Source of the DNA: Gammaproteobacteria bacterium | Lineage (GTDB): Bacteria > Pseudomonadota > Gammaproteobacteria > JAABTG01 | Assembly: GCA_030066245.1 (NCBI GenBank) | Contig: JASJBY010000165.1 | Span: forward strand, 1-8,677 | Length of the DNA: 8,677 nucleotides | Direction of reading: 5' to 3' | Shown here: one piece after another, positions 1 through 5,986 of the stretch | Layout: every line of letters starts with the position of its first letter | Numbering within the stretch: position 1 is the first letter of the stretch | The notes under the pieces: model-generated | Told to the model about the DNA's origin: nothing | Databases searched by the model: none | What the model saw: only the letters and a program-made list of their open reading frames with translations | Translations under genes and position numbers: made by a program

Positions 1-1023
1 GTCTTTCCCGGAGCGCGGCAGCTGTGTCTCGTAGTCTCCTTTAGCCACCGCCAGAGTACCCTGCGCCAAATCCCGGATCGGGGCTGCAAGACGACGGGCG
101 GAGTGAAAGGCAGCCCAAACGGCTCCGAGCAGGCTTAGTAGCAGTGCCATGGAAAGGGTTAGTGTGAAGGTCTTCTTCAGCGGATTGCGTAGGTAGGCCA
201 ACTCGCGGTAGTGAGCGAAAGCAGACTGGACGCTGTCAGCCAGGTCGTTGATCCGCTCGGTAACTGGAAACAGTGCCTGCAGCACGCGCGACGCGCCGGC
301 GGTTGCGCGATCGGATATGGTGACCAGCACCCGTACCTGCAGGCTATTGGTACCCACCGTGTCCAAACCAATGTAGCTGCCGAGCTGTCGCACCTGCAGT
401 AGGACGGCCTCGTCAGGGCTGTCCGGCAGGATCCGGGTAGGATCGGCGGTGCTGGACGCGATGATGTGGCCATGGGCGGAGAGCACCGTCAGCTCGGTCG
501 GGCCGCTGTTCTCGCGCAGGTCATCCACCAGTATGGCCACCATGCTGTCATCCGCAGCCTGAAGCCGGTCGGCCATGGACTCGGTGCGCTTGTGCAGCTC
601 GCGCATCCTCACTCCCAGGGCGGTCCGGCTCAGCTCCAGGGCGTCGTTCAGCGCTTGTTCCACCCGCACATCGAACCAGCTGTCAATGCCTCGGTGCAGG
701 AACTGGATGGAGAAGTAGTACACAAGAAGCACGGGCGTAACCGCCAGCACCACGAACATGATCACCATGCGGGCGGTCAGTCGGGCGCCCGCCACCCGGT
801 TGCGCAGCTGCGTGAGCAGACGGTACAGATTGGCTGCGATGAGCCCGGCCAGCATGATCAGGCCGAGCACGTTGACCAGCAGCAGCCAGGAGTAAAGCTC
901 TCCGAAAGTGGCCGAGTTCTCGGTGGCGTCGCTCATGAGCTTGAGCGATGCCAGCATGAGCAGGGTCACACCGACCACGGGCCCGAGGCCGGTGGCGAAT
1001 TTCTTCAGCGTTGCAGGGACCAT
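1..1023 (-). CDS. ntrY: NtrY-family membrane sensor histidine kinase, N-terminal part (cut by window edge)
   Basis: This is the N-terminal 341 residues of a nitrogen-regulation-type sensor kinase. The reading frame stays open to the window edge. It begins MVPATLKKF at an ATG (1023-1021). Hydrophobic segments lie at about residues 13-30, 45-67, 86-104 and 286-306. The first three form the N-terminal membrane block and the fourth precedes the HAMP linker. A large extracytoplasmic sensor region (about 105-285) carries the family-typical stretches FSIQFLHRGIDSWFDVR and HYRELAYLRNPLKK. The HAMP segment starts at about 307 (ARRLAAPIRDLAQGT, then VAKGDYETQLP). The PAS, HisKA and HATPase domains of the family would lie beyond the left edge and cannot be judged here. 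In known systems NtrY phosphorylates the sigma-54 activator NtrX, and ntrX usually follows ntrY. The gene starts inside the end of the DUF4390 gene (19-base overlap), which implies translational coupling. Family assignment is firm; the signal sensed is unknown. Confidence 0.9.
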   Translation of the reverse strand, partial: MVPATLKKFATGLGPVVGVTLLMLASLKLMSDATENSATFGELYSWLLLVNVLGLIMLAGLIAANLYRLLTQLRNRVAGARLTARMVIMFVVLAVTPVLLVYYFSIQFLHRGIDSWFDVRVEQALNDALELSRTALGVRMRELHKRTESMADRLQAADDSMVAILVDDLRENSGPTELTVLSAHGHIIASSTADPTRILPDSPDEAVLLQVRQLGSYIGLDTVGTNSLQVRVLVTISDRATAGASRVLQALFPVTERINDLADSVQSAFAHYRELAYLRNPLKKTFTLTLSMALLLSLLGAVWAAFHSARRLAAPIRDLAQGTLAVAKGDYETQLPRSGKD

Positions 1024-1568
1024 CGGTACCGGTCGCTGGCCAGGCGCCACTGGGAGCTCAGGTAAGCCAGGGGACGCAGTGGCGCCGGGAGCTTCTCAAT
1101 ATCCAGCCGGGCGCGCAAGGTTCCCATGTACTGCTGGTTGGGTTTCAGAAGACCGCGGTCGATAAGGGGAAAGTTGTTGATGGTGCCGAGCGAGGCGAGC
1201 GCATCTTCCAGATAATCGAAGGTCTGGCTCACTCCGGAATTCACATTGCTCAACACATAACGCTTGGTGAGCGCGTGGTACTCCAGGCGAAAGCGTTGCG
1301 TGAGGACGGCCACGCGCTCATCGAGCCAGTACGGGATTCTCCGCAGGACTCGGATGTCCAGGACGATGTCCAGGGGCACCCCGTTCTCCAACGCCTCCAG
1401 CGGCGCACCGCTGAGTCCCAGCTCCAGGCGTGCCTCCAGCATAAAGACATCCTCCACGACCTCGGTCTGCACCCGCTGTACATGGAATTCGGCCCCGAGT
1501 GCCTGCCCTGAGCCCGCCAACAGTTCAAGCACCAGGAGCCAGGGTAGCGCGCGCGTCAGGCTTTGCAC
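1005..1568 (-). CDS. DUF4390 family exported protein upstream of ntrY
   Basis: This 187-residue protein has the features of a proteobacterial DUF4390 protein, a family of unknown function often found just before ntrYX. The start is a GTG (1568-1566), chosen because a GAGGGG ribosome binding site precedes it by seven bases and because it gives a complete signal peptide. The hydrophobic core is residues 8-19 (LPWLLVLELLAG), followed by a likely signal peptidase site after GQALGA (residue 26). An acidic residue (E15) within the hydrophobic core is slightly unusual. The mature part is mostly beta-rich, with the family-like stretches VPLDIVLDIRV (64-74), ALTKRYVLSNVNSG (99-112) and LGTINNFPLIDRGLL (127-141). 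It begins nine bases after rsmB stops and overlaps ntrY by 19 bases. A role in the periplasm alongside the sensor is plausible but is inference from context. Confidence 0.88.
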   Translation of the reverse strand: MQSLTRALPWLLVLELLAGSGQALGAEFHVQRVQTEVVEDVFMLEARLELGLSGAPLEALENGVPLDIVLDIRVLRRIPYWLDERVAVLTQRFRLEYHALTKRYVLSNVNSGVSQTFDYLEDALASLGTINNFPLIDRGLLKPNQQYMGTLRARLDIEKLPAPLRPLAYLSSQWRLASDRYRWSLQR

Positions 1569-1577
1569 TTGCGCCCC

Positions 1578-2888
1578 TCAGCCCTTCTTGATTCGCGCGA
1601 AGAAAAAACCGTCCATATCGTGTTCGCCGGGAAAGATCTGACGGCCGCCAGGGCGACTTCGGCCCCAGCTTGCCTCGATGGGGCAGATCTTGGCGTCGAG
1701 GTGGGTCTCGATGAAGCGGGCTACCTGGACCTCGTTTTCCTCCTTAAGCACCGAGCAGGTAGCGTACACGAGTGTTCCGCCGGGGGCTAGGAGCGGCCAG
1801 AGCGCGTCCAACAGTCGGCTTTGCTCCTGGACGAGCCGCGGCAGCTGCGGCGGCTTCCTGAGCAGCTTGACGTCAGGCTGCCTGCGGATGATCCCTGTGG
1901 CGGAGCAGGGAGCGTCCAGGAGTACCCGGTCGAAAGGCCTGCTGTCCCACCAGCGCTGCGGTTGCCCGGCGTCGTCGCACAGGAGCGTAGCGTTAAGGCC
2001 GAGCCTGTCCAGTCCGTCTTTCGTAAGCGCAACCCGGGCTCGGTCCCGGTCCAGGGCTATCAGCTCGCCGACCCCGGGCTGCCACTCGAGGATATGGGCG
2101 GTCTTGCCGCCCGGCGCAGCGCAGGCGTCCAGCACCCGCTCTCCCTCCTGCGGCGCCAGCAAAGGGGCCGCCTGCTGCGCCGCAGCGTCCTGCAGCGAGA
2201 TCAGGCCTTCCGCGAAGCCTGGCAGTTGCGCCACGTCGACGGGTCTGGCAAGCGTGATCCCTGCAGGTGCATGCAGCGCGGCACGGGCCGACATGCCCGC
2301 CTGCGCCAGTCGTTCGAGGTAGTCGCCGGGGTCGATGCGGCTCCGGTTCACCCGGAGCGTCATCGGGGGGTGCTCGTTGTTGGCCACGAGGATCCGCTGC
2401 CAATCGTCGGGCCAGCACTCACGGATCGCTTCGACCAGCCACGGGGGGTGGGCCAGCGCCACGTTGATGTTCCAGTCCGCGGCCCCCAGGTATGTCTCAG
2501 GCTGCCGGGCGAACTCTCTCAGCACGCCGTTCATGAGCCCTTTCGCCCAAGGTTTGCCGATGGTGCTGGCCGCCGCGACTGTCTCCACTACCGCCGCATA
2601 GGCGGGAACCTTCATGTGCTCGAGCTGATACAGGCCCGTCAGCAGCAGGATGTGGAGGTCCTGGTCCCGTGTCCGCAGTGGCCTGTCGAGCAGCCGTTCC
2701 AGCACGGCCTCGAGACGCGGCAGCTGGCGGAGGACGCCGAAACACAACTCCTTTGTGAACGCGGCATCGCGTGCGTCCATAAAATCGAGGTCGCTCGCTC
2801 GGGTAGCCAGCTTGAGGGTCTGCCCATCGACCATGACCCTGCGCAGAACGCGGACTGCCGTCACCCGCGGATTGTGCGCCCTTTTCAT
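1578..2888 (-). CDS. rsmB: 16S rRNA (cytosine-967-C5)-methyltransferase RsmB
   Basis: RsmB uses S-adenosylmethionine to methylate C967 of 16S rRNA in the cytoplasm. The 436-residue length is normal for the family. Residues 1 to about 135 form the NusB-like RNA-binding domain (for example FTKELCFGVLRQLPRLE, 44-60). The methyltransferase domain follows. The SAM-binding motif I is VLDACAAPGGKTAHILE (252-268). Motif IV is LLDAPCSATGIIRRQPD (323-339), with Cys328 for product release. Motif VI is VYATCSVLKEENE (374-386), with the catalytic Cys378. The C-terminus has the family-typical FPGEHDMDGFFFARI. The ATG at 2888 has GGAAG three bases upstream. The gene sits 63 bases after fmt and nine bases before the DUF4390 gene, the usual def-fmt-rsmB arrangement. 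All key residues are present, so an active enzyme is expected. Confidence 0.97.
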   Translation of the reverse strand: MKRAHNPRVTAVRVLRRVMVDGQTLKLATRASDLDFMDARDAAFTKELCFGVLRQLPRLEAVLERLLDRPLRTRDQDLHILLLTGLYQLEHMKVPAYAAVVETVAAASTIGKPWAKGLMNGVLREFARQPETYLGAADWNINVALAHPPWLVEAIRECWPDDWQRILVANNEHPPMTLRVNRSRIDPGDYLERLAQAGMSARAALHAPAGITLARPVDVAQLPGFAEGLISLQDAAAQQAAPLLAPQEGERVLDACAAPGGKTAHILEWQPGVGELIALDRDRARVALTKDGLDRLGLNATLLCDDAGQPQRWWDSRPFDRVLLDAPCSATGIIRRQPDVKLLRKPPQLPRLVQEQSRLLDALWPLLAPGGTLVYATCSVLKEENEVQVARFIETHLDAKICPIEASWGRSRPGGRQIFPGEHDMDGFFFARIKKG

Positions 2889-2907
2889 GGACTTCCGTGT
2901 TGGCGTG

Positions 2908-2926
2908 GCGACGGTGTCCGCGTCGC
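2908..2926 (-). repeat. Small inverted repeat between fmt and rsmB
   Basis: GCGACG and CGTCGC form a perfect six-base-pair stem around a seven-base loop in the 63-base spacer before rsmB. No T-run follows on the minus strand, so it is not a clear terminator. It may be a structured leader for rsmB or a chance feature of G+C-rich DNA. Confidence 0.25.
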
Positions 2927-2951
2927 GGGCCAGGACGCAAACCGACGGCAG

Positions 2952-3884
2952 TCAGTCAAGAAGCGTCTCGCCGACGGGAGAGCGGTGGCCATTCAAGTAG
3001 TCACTCGCGCTCACCGGTCGCGCCCCGGAAAGCTGCAGCCGTCGAATGCGCAGCAAACCCTCGGCTGCGCAAACATCGATACCTGCCGGGCTCGCGGCGA
3101 CTACGCTGCCGGGAGCGCCCGCTGGGCCGGCGGCGCATGCCTCGGCTTCCCACACTCGCCATTGCACGGTGCCACATCGGGTCCAGGCGACAGGCCAGGG
3201 GTTGAACGCGCGCACCCAACGCTCCAGCTCGGCGGCCGGGCGCGACCAGTCCAGGCGGGCTTCCGCCTTGTCCACCTTTGGCGCGTAAGTGGCGGCGCTG
3301 TCCTCCTGAACGGCCGCCCTGAGTCGGAGACCATCCAAGTCTTCCAGGGTCTCAATCAGGGTTCGCGCGCCGAGAGCAGCGAGTCGGTCATGCAGCCGTC
3401 CGGCCGTGTCTCCCGGCTCGATGGAGCAGCGGGCGACACGGAGCACGGGCCCGGTATCGAGCCCCTCGTCCATCTGCATAATCGAGATCCCGGTCTCGGT
3501 GTCGCCGGCCCAGATTGCCCGCTGTATCGGAGAGGCCCCCCGCCAACGGGGGAGCAAGGATGCGTGGACGTTGATGCAACCGAAGCGTGGCGTAGTCAGT
3601 ACCGGCGCAGGCAGCAGAAGTCCATAGGCCACCACGACCATGAGGTCCGGCTGCAGCTCGCTCAAGACGGTCTGTGCGGCGGCATCGCGCAGCGTCTCAG
3701 GATGGTGAACGGCGATGCCGTGAGCCAGCGCAAGCTCTTTGACCGGGCTCGGGCGGAGTCTGCGACCGCGACCCGCGGGCCGATCGGGCTGGGTATAGAC
3801 GGCACGCACCGGCAGGCCGGCGTCCAGCAGGGCCCGCAGATGTAAGACGGCGAAGTCGGGTGTGCCCGCAAAAACGAGATTCAT
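2952..3884 (-). CDS. fmt: Methionyl-tRNA formyltransferase
   Basis: Fmt transfers a formyl group from 10-formyl-tetrahydrofolate to Met-tRNA(fMet) so that it can start translation. I choose the ATG at 3884-3882 (MNLVFAGTPDFAV), which matches the family start. A TTG five codons upstream (3899) would also be in frame but has no support. The protein is 310 residues. The catalytic triad is visible: Asn105 and His107 in GCINVHASLLPRWRGASP (102-119), and Asp143 in MDEGLDTGPVL (138-148). SLLPRWRGASPIQ is the folate-site signature. The C-terminal tRNA-binding domain (about 205-310) ends with RRLQLSGARPVSASDYLNG, as in other Fmt proteins. No strong ribosome binding site is seen; only CGAAG lies close to the start. 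A 106-base spacer (3885-3990) separates it from def, which encodes the enzyme that removes the same formyl group. No gene or clear terminator is seen in that spacer. Confidence 0.97.
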   Translation of the reverse strand: MNLVFAGTPDFAVLHLRALLDAGLPVRAVYTQPDRPAGRGRRLRPSPVKELALAHGIAVHHPETLRDAAAQTVLSELQPDLMVVVAYGLLLPAPVLTTPRFGCINVHASLLPRWRGASPIQRAIWAGDTETGISIMQMDEGLDTGPVLRVARCSIEPGDTAGRLHDRLAALGARTLIETLEDLDGLRLRAAVQEDSAATYAPKVDKAEARLDWSRPAAELERWVRAFNPWPVAWTRCGTVQWRVWEAEACAAGPAGAPGSVVAASPAGIDVCAAEGLLRIRRLQLSGARPVSASDYLNGHRSPVGETLLD

Positions 3885-3990
3885 GACTTCGGGTAGCAAC
3901 CAGTGGTGGACGTATCAGTGCGCTGTCGGTAGGGCGGACCGTGGACGGCGCCATGCCACGACGACCAGCGGTGAACCAACCGATGGCGTC

Positions 3991-4533
3991 TCAGAGGGCC
4001 GGGTGCTCCGCGCTCGGACGTGGGCCCGCCGGCTCCTGCTGACGCCGGGCCTTCTCCAGCTTTTTGCGTATGCGCTGGCGCTTCAGGGAAGACAGGTAGT
4101 CGACAAAAAGCTTGCCTTCCAGATGGTCCAGCTCGTGCTGAACGCATACGGCAAGCAGTCCGTCAGTCTTCAGCTCGAAGGGCTCGCCGTTCCGATCCAG
4201 TGCCCTGACCCGGATCCAATCGGCGCGGCGCACGGTCTCGTAGACGCCGGGGACGGAGAGACACCCTTCTTCCATTTCTTCATCACCGCGTTTCTCCACG
4301 ATCTCCGGGTTGATGAGACAGAGCGGGCTGTCGCGCCCCTCCGACACATCGATAACGATGATGCGTTTTGCAACATTGACCTGGGGCGCAGCGAGCCCGA
4401 TGCCGGGAGCTTCGTACATGGTCTCAAACATATCGTCGACCAGCCGATGTATTGCTGTGTCAACTTTTTTGACTGGCTTGGCCTCGCGGCGGAGTCGCGG
4501 GTCCGGGAAATGAAGGATGTCCAGAATCGCCAT
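3991..4533 (-). CDS. def: Peptide deformylase
   Basis: Def is the metal hydrolase (usually Fe2+) that removes the formyl group from the N-terminal methionine of new proteins. The 180-residue form starting MAILDILHFPDPRLR fits the family. An ATG 24 codons upstream (4605) is in frame but adds a tail the family does not have. All three motifs are present: GIGLAAPQ (44-51), EGCLSVPG (89-96) with metal ligand Cys91, and QHELDHLEG (132-140) with ligands His133 and His137 and catalytic Glu134. The C-terminus is basic (KRQRIRKKLEKARRQQ). The gene is first in the minus-strand block, ahead of fmt and rsmB, and diverges from tsaP. No Shine-Dalgarno sequence is evident before either candidate start, which is odd for so highly used an enzyme. 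Confidence 0.97.
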   Translation of the reverse strand: MAILDILHFPDPRLRREAKPVKKVDTAIHRLVDDMFETMYEAPGIGLAAPQVNVAKRIIVIDVSEGRDSPLCLINPEIVEKRGDEEMEEGCLSVPGVYETVRRADWIRVRALDRNGEPFELKTDGLLAVCVQHELDHLEGKLFVDYLSSLKRQRIRKKLEKARRQQEPAGPRPSAEHPAL

Positions 4534-4581
4534 ACTGTATAGCTGCCGGTCGTTTCTCTGAAAATGGACTTCAGAATATGC

Positions 4582-4611
4582 TTGAAGTTCCGCTCTCAGT
4601 GCCATTGTAAA
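4582..4611 (+). promoter_or_regulatory. Candidate sigma-70 promoter for tsaP
   Basis: TTGAAG (4582-4587) and TGTAAA (4606-4611) are separated by 18 bases. Each matches four of six consensus positions. It would give a leader of about 55 bases before the tsaP ATG. This is the best plus-strand pair I could find in the divergent region, but it is weak and overlaps the candidate def -10 element on the other strand. Confidence 0.18.
4604..4609 (-). promoter_or_regulatory. Candidate -10 element for the def-fmt-rsmB block
   Basis: On the minus strand this reads TACAAT, one mismatch from the sigma-70 -10 consensus. It would give a leader of roughly 65 bases before the def ATG. No convincing -35 hexamer lies 16-18 bases upstream, so the call is weak. 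If it is used, the upstream in-frame ATG at 4605 would be excluded as the def start, because it would overlap the promoter itself. Confidence 0.22.
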
Positions 4612-4644
4612 GCAAGTAGAGCCGGGTGGGTTTTTGGACTAAAC

Positions 4645-4666
4645 TCGCTGAATATTCGCTGAAGGT
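4645..4666 (+). repeat. Two direct repeats phased by 11 bases before tsaP
   Basis: TCGCTGAA occurs at 4645-4652 and again at 4656-4663, exactly 11 bases apart, which is about one helical turn. The palindrome GAATATTC (4650-4657) bridges the two copies. The second copy runs into the tsaP ribosome binding site (GAAGG). Same-face spacing is compatible with a regulator site, but two copies of eight bases could also be chance. Confidence 0.4.
4661..4665 (+). promoter_or_regulatory. Ribosome binding site that decides the tsaP start
   Basis: GAAGG lies six bases before the ATG at 4672. The next in-frame ATG (4678) would be 12 bases away, and the in-frame TTG at 4666 would touch the site. The 4672 start is therefore preferred. 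Confidence 0.65.
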
Positions 4667-4671
4667 TGCAC

Positions 4672-5955
4672 ATGGACATGAAGAAATTCCTAGGGACCAT
4701 CCTTCTGCTCGCATTTGTGCTGCCGGTCCAGGGCGACAGCCCGGAGCTGGCACCCGGTCACCCTGAGCAGTATGTGGTGCAGAAAGGCGATACGCTATGG
4801 GACATCGCAAGTCGCTTCCTGCAAGACCCCTGGCGCTGGCCCGACATCTGGGAGCGCAACCCCCAGATCGACAATCCGCACCTTATCTACCCGGGCGATA
4901 TCGTATCGTTGGTCTACTCAGGTGGTAAACCCGTGATTCGCGTTCAGCGCGGCGGCGCACCGACCCGCGCACAGATGGAAAGGCGGCGGGAAGGGCCCGG
5001 GCCCAGCCGTGCAGGGCGGAGCAAAGAGCGCTTCGGACCCCAAGTGCGGGTGGTAGACAGGGAGTCCGCCATTCCGACGATTCCCCTGGACGCAATCGCC
5101 CAATTCCTGAATCCTTCGCTGGTAGTGGATGAGTCCGAGCTGGATAGAGCGCCCTATATCGTCTCTCTGGGTAAGGAGCACCTGATGGGCGGCAACTACC
5201 AGAACGCTTATGCCAGGGGGCTGAAATCGGGAGGTGCCGGACGCTACGGCGTGTACCGCAAAGGGCAGCCGTACCGAAATCCGGGGAATTATCGCAACGG
5301 CATGTATACGGGTCTCGGTCAGCTGCTGGGCTACGAGGCGTTATATGTGGGTGATGCAGTCGTGGAACGGGTCGGCGATCCGTCAACGCTCTACCTTACC
5401 CGTGCCGACCGCGAGGTGCTCGCCGGCGACCGGCTTTTGCCTGCGCGGGATGAGCTGCTCTCCGCCAACTTCATGCCCAGAGCCTATGACAGGGACCGCC
5501 GCGGACACATTATTGCCGTGATCGACGGGGTGACGCAGATTGGCCAGAACCAGGTCGTCGTGCTCAATCTGGGGACCCGGGACGGCATCGAGGCTGGCCA
5601 TGTTCTGGCCGTCTACCAGAGCGGCGTGATGGTGCGTGACGACGTGAAGTATCGGGCGAAACGCGCCAAGCGGCGCGAGCCCCGTGTCGTCGTCGACGAT
5701 CAGCCCGAGTTCGGAGGCAGCTCGGATTTCCCCCAGGTGCAGGGCCCCGAGATTGACTTCTTCGCGAGCGAGAGAAAGTATTCCCCGGGCTACGTCCCGA
5801 AGGGCATACGCGGCTTCCGCGGCGAGCTGGTGGAGCTGCCCGCTGAGCGAGCCGGTATCGTCATGGTGTTCCGGCCGTTCGAGCGGGTGAGCTACGCCTT
5901 GGTCATGGAGGCCACCCGAGCCATGCATCTCTACGATACCGTCGTCCAGCCCTGA
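4672..5955 (+). CDS. tsaP: LysM-domain protein, TsaP-type (type IV pilus secretin-associated)
   Basis: TsaP is a periplasmic peptidoglycan-binding protein that links the outer-membrane pilus secretin PilQ to the cell wall. This product has 427 residues. A signal peptide covers about residues 1-21 (KKFLGTILLLAFVLPVQG). One LysM domain follows at 34-82 (YVVQKGDTLWDIASRFL to LIYPGDIVSLVY), including the WRWPDIWERNPQIDNPHLIY stretch usual for this family. A basic, proline- and glycine-containing linker lies at about 94-124. The rest matches the long C-terminal region of TsaP-like proteins, with YEALYVGDAVVERVGDP (221-237) and the conserved ending LPAERAGIVMVFRPFERVSY (389-408). I assign it from this architecture and from its place between def and dprA, where Pseudomonas PA0020 (the TsaP homologue) also lies. 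No pilus genes are in the window, so the pilus role here is family knowledge. A general LysM cell-wall protein is the alternative. Confidence 0.85.
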   Translation: MDMKKFLGTILLLAFVLPVQGDSPELAPGHPEQYVVQKGDTLWDIASRFLQDPWRWPDIWERNPQIDNPHLIYPGDIVSLVYSGGKPVIRVQRGGAPTRAQMERRREGPGPSRAGRSKERFGPQVRVVDRESAIPTIPLDAIAQFLNPSLVVDESELDRAPYIVSLGKEHLMGGNYQNAYARGLKSGGAGRYGVYRKGQPYRNPGNYRNGMYTGLGQLLGYEALYVGDAVVERVGDPSTLYLTRADREVLAGDRLLPARDELLSANFMPRAYDRDRRGHIIAVIDGVTQIGQNQVVVLNLGTRDGIEAGHVLAVYQSGVMVRDDVKYRAKRAKRREPRVVVDDQPEFGGSSDFPQVQGPEIDFFASERKYSPGYVPKGIRGFRGELVELPAERAGIVMVFRPFERVSYALVMEATRAMHLYDTVVQP

Positions 5956-5961
5956 GCGGGG

Positions 5962-5982
5962 CGGCGGCTGGGGGGGCTGCCG
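5962..5982 (+). promoter_or_regulatory. Hairpin over the dprA ribosome binding region
   Basis: A seven-base-pair stem with one G-U pair (CGGCGGC at 5962-5968 against GCTGCCG at 5976-5982) encloses a seven-base loop made almost entirely of G. The run of seven G (5970-5976) is the only Shine-Dalgarno-like sequence before the dprA ATG at 5987, ten bases away. Most of this run would be presented in the loop, and its last G is in the stem. The structure could affect dprA translation; this is inferred from sequence alone. Confidence 0.35.
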
Positions 5983-5986
5983 GCGC

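Larger units (their letters stand above)
4534..4671. promoter_or_regulatory. Divergent intergenic region between def and tsaP
   Basis: These 138 bases lie between the outward-facing starts of def and tsaP. They must contain the promoters for both blocks unless transcription enters from elsewhere. The region is visibly richer in A+T than its flanks. It contains weak promoter-like hexamers on both strands, an 11-base-phased direct repeat and the palindrome GAATATTC (4650-4657). No open frame with family support was found in it, apart from the in-frame upstream extension of def discussed separately. Confidence 0.6.

Noticed and set aside
466..1065. Plus-strand open frame of 199 codons opposite ntrY
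   Set aside because: It is a mirror of the ntrY coding frame, histidine- and glutamine-rich as expected from antisense of biased codons, and has no ribosome binding site or family match.
1821..3845. Very long plus-strand open frame (674 codons) antisense to rsmB and fmt
   Set aside because: It has no recognisable domain, crosses the rsmB-fmt boundary, and lies opposite two genes with every catalytic motif intact. Long antisense frames arise in G+C-rich genes because TTA, CTA and TCA codons are rare.
3940..3960. Possible hairpin CGTGG/CCACG in the def-fmt spacer
   Set aside because: The stem is only five base pairs with an 11-base loop and no T-run, which is within chance for this composition.
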